Assembly: GCA_014155875.1 (NCBI GenBank)
Contig: JACEFZ010004149.1
Coordinates: 24,224-88,223, forward strand
DNA length: 64,000 nt
Source: Cepaea nemoralis
Lineage: Eukaryota; Mollusca; Gastropoda; Stylommatophora; Helicidae
Direction: 5' to 3'
In this document: positions 58,600 to 64,000 of the stretch, in pieces
Layout: each line of letters begins with the position of its first letter
How positions within the stretch are numbered: position 1 is the stretch's first letter
Translations under genes and position numbers: made by a program
The notes under the pieces: generated by a model
What the model was told of the DNA's origin: nothing
Database searches by the model: none
What the model saw: the letters and a program-made list of their open reading frames with translations, nothing else

Positions 58600-59348
58600 T
58601 GACATAAGCCTGGGTCATTGACGTTGAGGTGAGTGACCGGGCATGAGGAAGAATGGAGGTGAGAGTGGGAGACAGTAAAGTGACTGACCTGGCTATGAGA
58701 AAACAGCCAGTCCTGAGAAATAAAATAGTGAGGGTAGAGGAAAAAACCCCTAGGAGGGATTGGGGGGGGGGGAGAGATAGTGTATTTGTGTGTGAAGTCA
58801 AGGGACTTCGGACAGTTAATGTGTAGATGCCGAACTGGTCGGTATTCTAAGGAGAAGCGGAGTTAGAGATCTCCGTGTTGTGTTGTTCTCCTAGTTGTGA
58901 AGACAGGCCTAAACCAGAGTGGGTTCTATAGTTGAGCAGTGGCTCCGACCCAATGTGTGGGTTGTATTGTAGGAGATCCAGCCGTGGATAGTAGCTGGAG
59001 TACCTGTCTTGTGGAGGTTGATATGAAGCAGGCTTGAGAAGGCATTGATGTGTGCTGGTTAAATTGTGAGGAGGATATTTATATTCTATGGATTACATTA
59101 TTTCTGGATGTATAAACATGTTCCGTCTGTCCGTCTTATTTCTGTAATAAAGGATTATGTGCGCCAACGGAATCTTGTTGAATGACTGGTGAATATGCAC
59201 TTCTGGGGTGAGTTATATTGCAAGACAGTCAGATATCTCCATTGACACACCATGAGTATCGTTACCTAGACAACGACCATCACACGACAATATCACGCAA
59301 AGATCATCAAGAACATCGAGCACTGATCATAAAGAACGACGTGTGACA
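58600..59348 (+). repeat. 3' LTR of element B
   Basis: 749 bp. Differences from the 5' LTR include GACGTTGAG for GACATTGAG, CCTAAACC for CCTGAACC, AGATCATC for AGACCATC and a longer G run near 58761. Confidence 0.9.
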
Positions 59349-59353
59349 GTTAC

Positions 59354-59952
59354 CCTCGGCTGGATGGTACAAACATTTTCATGCACAATCTGGTATATAG
59401 AGCGCAAACAATTAATATCTGACATAAATAAATCACACAGCAATGCACAAAATGTCCTCTAAGTTGCCTGGACAGGAAGCTGAAAAGTGGTTTATAATGT
59501 TTAAATTTATGTAATTGTGATTGTCGTAGTGTCTGTCGTCATGTCTTCACTGGCTTGATCTTCAGCTGAAACGTCTTTAATAACACCTGTTATAATCACA
59601 ATATTACATTACGTTTCACTCTGCTCTAAATATCTTCGATCAATAATCACACGATTACACACTTGCGAAGGTAATCAGTTCATTCACAGGTCAACCGGCG
59701 CAGTTCACAAACTTTTGTTCTCAATTGCTGACTCGTTTCAACATACTTCGCTACTGCGTTCATTCGAGCGTTTCATTATGCTGACAATCTCAATCTAACA
59801 CAAACATTGCATACTAATGTGTCAGGTATGCTACGCTCGTTCACCCACAAACATTATGACTTTCCTTACTATACATTATTAGAATCAGGCGTGCTTTGCT
59901 AACTTTCAGACGTGCGTTCAGTCCGTAACTTCTGACACCATTGCACGTTGCC
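59354..59952 (-). other. leader segment of element C
   Basis: Reading leftward from the right LTR, GGCAACGTGCAATGG leads into TGGTGTCAGAAGT (59928-59940), the same primer-site-like 13-mer as element A. The rest has no coding support. It ends at the point where element B inserted near the left LTR. Confidence 0.55.
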
Positions 59953-60624
59953 TGTCACAGTCCTGCATTACTCGCATTCAGGCAACGTCATCCATACCTC
60001 AAATATAACTTCAGCTCGTACAGATGTTTTACACGGATTTTATTTCAGGCAAGCCTGACACTCATACCTTTGCGACAAGGCGTTATCTGCCTGTCAAATC
60101 AATACACTGATCTTCACTCGTCACACAATATATATATACATATCACACATAATCACTCTCTCTTTAAGATCGCATGCGTTCACAACAATAGATAATGGCT
60201 TCAGAAAAACACTACGTCCAGTTGGAAAGACGTCTCGTCGCTGTCTGAAGCAGCTCAGTCTGTCCTTGCCTACGTGGTCAAAATCCCTTGTGCGGTCAGC
60301 AATTCTGCGTGCTGTTCTCTTTGCACGCAGTACTGTCGTCTTAGTACTGGTTACCCCCTAACGTCTTATTATAGTTTATGTCATCACGGTATCCCTGTGA
60401 TCTAATGTACCCATCCCCTGTTCCCGGGGTTGGTCCCTCTGTTGTCCTAATTATGACACGTTAGTGTCCCCACCCGAGTCTGGTCTTATAACTGTTTGTA
60501 AGTCCTAGCTTGGGTGCTGTCTCTATTCTGTCTATACCTTTATAGAGGTCCTGTCTCTCTGTCCTCTCAGTCCTTGCCCCTCTTCTGTCACTAGTCTGTT
60601 CTACTAGAGTCTAACACCTTGACA
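59953..60624 (-). repeat. right LTR of element C
   Basis: 672 bp, inverse copy of 51953-52621. It is followed by GTAAT, then mariner sequence. Confidence 0.85.
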
Positions 60625-60629
60625 GTAAT

Positions 60630-61503
60630 GCCTCACAATTTTTAATTTTATTCAATAAGCAAAATAAACAGATATAATTCACATTGAAATGAAGCCCTAA
60701 AATGTGTTTCTCATTGTAGTCTCCATTATTCGTTATAGTATTTGTCCATCTTCTCACAAGGGCATGTATTTTCTCGTGGTAAATATTTGTGTCCTTTTTC
60801 CTAAACCTCTAGTGTACGGCTCGTTTAAGATGTCCTCAATGTGATGTCCATGAAGATCTTCTTTCATTGGTTCAAACAGATGAAAGTCTGAAGGTGCTAA
60901 ATCAGGACTGTAATGGGGATGTGGTAATAATGTCCAGCCAAGTTCTACAAACATATCAGTGGTTCGTTTAGCAGTGTGTGGCATTATTGTGCAACATTAG
61001 GGCACTCCTCAGATCATTGAATGGGTAAAGTCATAGAAGACACCCTGTAAGCTTCCTCAAAGTTTCATTGTAACAGTCAGCATTCACTGTGTTTCCCTGT
61101 TCGAAGAAGTTGAGAAGAATCACACCTTTCTCATCCCAAAAGACGGAGGCCATAACTTTCCCTACAGATGGATACATTTTGAACTTCTTTCTTGTCAGCT
61201 ATGTTGTGTGATGCCATTCCGTTGACTGCCTCTTGGATTCTGGTTCAAAGAAATGAACCCAAGTCTCATCACATGTCCCGTATGTGATTAAAAAAACTTC
61301 TCCCTCAGTTTCGTAATGGTGCAGGAGGTTGATAGCTATGGTTTTCCTTGCTTCTTTATGTTTTTCAACATTCTGGATATCTACCGTGCACAAACCTTTG
61401 AATAACCCAGGTCTTTAATGATGGTCTGGCTACTGTCTTTACTAATGGACAACATGGAACGCAGTTCATCCAGTGTTGCCTGACAGTCACCACGAATTAT
61501 GTC
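60630..61503 (-). pseudogene. mariner transposase, N-terminally interrupted
   Basis: Reading leftward: a helix-turn-helix remnant (TLDELRSMLSISKDSSQTII), then CDETWVHFFEPESKRQS with the first catalytic Asp near 61260. An LHNNA motif follows near 60985, where the family normally has HDNA, so the second Asp is Asn. Last is PHYSPDLAPSDFHLFEPMKE, with the third Asp. Stops and shifts occur. The N-terminus is cut by the LINE at 61504. The enzyme would cut and paste at TA; this copy cannot. Confidence 0.85.
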
Positions 61504-63097
61504 TTTTTCTTCTTCTTCTTCTTTCATTTGCTTGAAATATGTTTATAACTGCAATGTTGTCTCTTGTATGAATCTAACATTCTTGTTTAGTTCGCTCAGC
61601 AGTCCAAAGAGTTTATCTTCCACTGTTGTCTCTCTAGGCCAGAAGGTTTGCCTGGATGTGTTGTAGTTTGAGCAGTCCTGGAGTATGTGCTCTGCTATCT
61701 GTGACGCCAAACCACATGTGCACATGGCTGAGTCACCAATCTTGAATTTTGTACACATGTGGTTGCGTAATCTATTGTGTCCTGTTCTGAGGCGAAGAAT
61801 AATGACTTGTTCTGGTCTATCCATAATGTGGTAGTCATCTTGAGCAGGTTTTGGTGGCTTTCTGACTGATTTGATTATTCTTTTCTTTTGGTGGTATATA
61901 ATGGGCACATCAGGCTGTTCTTCTTTTGCTCCTTCTTTAGCCAATCGATCAGCTCTGTTGTTTCCGGCTACTCTACAGTGGGATGGTATCCACTTTATGG
62001 TGACCTTATGCTGACTGCTAAGTTAAGCAAGTAGTATCCTTAGAACTAGCAATTTCTCAGACAGGAGCACCTCTAGTATTGACTTTGCATCTGTCAATAG
62101 CACCACAGGTTGTGTACCATGGCTGGTATTTAGTAATTTCTCCTGTTGCTATCTTGATTGCTTCAATTTCAGCATCATAGTTATGGCAGTACTTTCCTGT
62201 TGGAACTCTGGCCGTGTCCCTAGTATTATTTGGGTATTCTATGTACACTCCCGCTCCTCCATTTCGAACAGCATTTTGTGCCGACCCATCTGTGTAGGCT
62301 CAGATCCAGAGGTCCTGTGGGTATTCATCATCAAGGAAGCTGAAAGTGGCTGTTCTGCGCTGTACACTGTTCTATTTTTCCTTGTCAAATATTCCTCTCA
62401 CTTTTGTCTTGATTTATAGTGATAGTCTATGTTCATCTTTCCATGGAGTTTGCTCTGGAATAGTTGTCAGGGGGATACCAACTGTGGGCAGATCGGTGGT
62501 TTCTCTGCAGAGTCATTTGACCTGGTGGTTAAAACTACTTCTTTTCAACCGTCCCATAGCTAAGTTTTCAAATCGGTTCTTCATAGGGTGGCCTGGCAAG
62601 CTGAGGAACTTTTCTGCTTGTATTAGTGATTTTGTATCTCTGTTCTCTCTCAGTGCTTTTGTCCTCCCCATTTCCTCCATTGCTATTATAGGGGTTGATC
62701 TCATCCCTCCTTTGGTGACTCTAAGAGCTTGATTTTGCACCTTGTCCAACTCTTGCAGTATGGTTTTTGATGCTGAACACCACAAAGTTGACCCATATTC
62801 CAGGGGTGGTCGTATGCTGTGTTGATAAACTTTGCTAAGTATTTGCCCACTGACTCCCCATGTAATTCCACTTAGCTTTCTCAGGATGGCTATTTTCCTT
62901 CTGGCGTTTGCTACTGCTTTTTTGTTGTTTTCTCCATGTCAGCCTGTCATCAAATGTTACTCCAAGGTATGCTGGTTCTTTATCTTCTCTAAGGGGTATT
63001 CCATTTATCTGGATGATCCCTGCCTTTTGTTTCGGGTAATGTTCGGGTAAATAGAGTGGTGCTGCACTTGTCAGTGTTTATGTTACGCTGGCAATCC
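61504..63097 (-). pseudogene. 5'-truncated RNase H LINE inserted in the mariner
   Basis: Bounded by the 9-bp repeat AATTATGTC (61495-61503 and 63098-63106), with a GAA-rich 3' tail (61505-61525). Motifs from the right are a VQNQALRVTKGGMRSTPIIA block (62680-62740), an FENLAMGRLKRSSF block, and RNase H pieces (YCHNYDAEIEAIKIATG, 62155). The C-terminal LRTGHNRLRNHMCTKF and CTCGLASQIAEHILQDC block follows (61660-61790). Many breaks. It is related to, but diverged from, the LINE at 38391-41990. Confidence 0.85.
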
Positions 63098-63117
63098 AAT
63101 TATGTCATCAACTAGAT

Positions 63118-64000
63118 CAGGGGTAACCAAACTATGGCCTGTGGGCTGGATCCGGCCCGCGACGTCATTTCATCCGGCCCACCGGCGGTACTCTAACTTG
63201 CTTGATATAACGTATGGAACACGAGACATTGTGATTCAATTTAAATGTAAATATTATGTTTAGAATAATAGGAGATCTTCACACGTGCAGAGTCCTCCTA
63301 GCTGCTATGTGTCTTAAATTTACTATTTTCAAATATAAATTATTGTATCTAGATTTTCATGTTTATTGTAATGTTTGCTTATTTCGCACCATCCCAAATC
63401 CTTCCCCGGCACGTGGTAGTGCCGCCTACACTCTGGTGTTACCATGGTTTCCATGGCAACAAGCACACATCTTCCTCCCTCTCCCCCCTCCCCCACCCCC
63501 CACTTAAGACTATAGACTTTAAAGACTAACCTTCAGTGGAATCAGCTTCGAGGTGTTACAGTTGATGGAGGAAAAATCATGGCTGGAGTGAGGAAGGGTC
63601 TGATGGGGCATATCAGAACTCAATTGGAAGATGTGTAAATTCCGGGTGTTCTATTCACACACTGCATCATGCTTCAGCATGCACTCTATGGGAAAGACTT
63701 AGATATGTCTTATGTACTGAAACCAGTTGTTTCTGCTGTCAACTTTATTCGGGGACATGCACTCAATCACCGTCAGTACCAGGCTTTTCTTGAAGAAATT
63801 GATTCTGAATACTGCGACTTACCTTATCACACATCAGTGAGGAGGCTCAGCTGTGGCAAAGCCATGTTTCATTTATACAAGCTATTCACACACTGCATCA
63901 TGCTTCAGCATGCACTCTATGGGAAAGACTTAGATATGTCTTATGTACTGAAACCAGTTGTTTCTGCTGTCAACTTTATTCGGGGACATGCACTCAATCA
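63118..64000 (+). mobile_element. hAT element, 5' end and partial transposase (runs off window)
   Basis: Starts CAGGGGTAACCAAACTATGG followed by a GGATCCGGCCCGC motif, a typical hAT terminus. The probable 8-bp duplication AACTAGAT precedes it. The plus strand codes WNQLRGVTVDGGKIMAGVRK near 63540, then VSAVNFIRGHALNHRQYQAF near 63730. This is the catalytic-core region of hAT transposases of the type also found in GTF2IRD2-like proteins. A stop occurs after QLEDV near 63637. The other end is outside the window. Confidence 0.82.
63651..64000 (+). repeat. 231-bp tandem duplication in the hAT transposase
   Basis: 63651-63769 recurs at 63882-64000 with no differences I can see, offset 231 bp (77 codons, frame-neutral). 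The second copy continues beyond the window. Confidence 0.9.

Larger units (their letters stand above)
52657..59348 (+). mobile_element. LTR retrotransposon B, complete ends, gag-protease only
   Basis: 6692 bp with LTRs 52657-53400 and 58600-59348 and target duplication GTTAC (52652-52656 and 59349-59353). The LTRs differ by a handful of substitutions and homopolymer changes, so it is older than element A. The interior has a 2.4 kb leader, gag, a frame-broken protease and a short tail. No reverse transcriptase or integrase was found. It sits inside element C. Confidence 0.9.
51953..60624. mobile_element. element C: LTR element with inverted LTRs, holding element B
   Basis: The ends are bounded by GTAAT (51948-51952 and 60625-60629). 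The outer arms are two copies of one LTR in opposite orientation, 51953-52621 plus and 59953-60624 minus, so both outer ends are the LTR's TGTCAAGG start. The inverted match continues 14 bp past the LTR into the leader (GGCAAYGTGCAATG), then stops. Removing element B (52657-59348 with one GTTAC) leaves about 2 kb: LTR, about 630 bp of leader-like DNA, and inverted LTR. No coding sequence remains. Confidence 0.75.

Noticed and set aside
51953..60624. Element C as an ordinary DNA transposon with long inverted repeats
   Set aside because: The arms have LTR-type TGTCA/TGACA ends, a 5-bp target duplication and an adjacent primer-site-like motif, all of which fit an LTR origin better.

Overview
The window is non-coding, repeat-dominated nuclear DNA of an invertebrate animal. 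No host exon, rRNA gene, functional tRNA gene, operon, ribosome binding site or CRISPR array was recognised. The evidence for this is stacked eukaryotic mobile elements: RTE-like and RNase H-bearing LINEs, LTR retrotransposons with gag-protease, tRNA-derived SINEs, hAT, mariner and Mutator-like DNA elements. The RNase H LINE type and the coiled-coil gag are most familiar to me from molluscs and other marine invertebrates. A mollusc is therefore a weak lean, and arthropods are not excluded.

Layout. 1-1480 is the 3' end of an LTR retrotransposon (D) with its 3' LTR. It abuts, and probably sits inside, a 10.9 kb satellite (1481-12410) of 17-bp units. 12.4-24.3 kb holds SINEs, two copies of a GA-microsatellite repeat, three decayed RTE-like LINE pieces, a 787-bp tandem duplication and a hAT MITE with perfect 8-bp target duplications. 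24.3-37.7 kb holds three related hairpin-ended elements (E1 24332-26151, E3 27013-28120, E2 34732-37694). Between E3 and E2 lies a young LTR retrotransposon (A, 28846-34122, LTRs identical by eye, target duplication GTTAG) that codes gag-protease but no reverse transcriptase. 38.2-42.7 kb is a nearly full-length RNase H LINE with a 1199-residue open frame. 43-51.6 kb is a graveyard of LINE fragments. 51.9-64 kb is a Russian-doll nest: a mariner holds an LTR-derived element with inverted LTRs (C, target duplication GTAAT), which holds a second gag-protease LTR retrotransposon (B, 52657-59348, target duplication GTTAC). The same mariner also holds a LINE (target duplication AATTATGTC), and a hAT element runs off the right edge.

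The signal I rate highest is the E1/E2/E3 family. All three start GGGAG and end CACTYCG, and two have 9-bp target duplications, as Mutator-like elements do. Their ends are built from palindromes whose cores differ between elements but match at the two ends of one element. Each also carries a tRNA-like Pol III-type unit, pointing inward, 131-157 bp from its right end. The second is element C, in which two copies of one 5' LTR lie in inverted orientation inside a single 5-bp target duplication.
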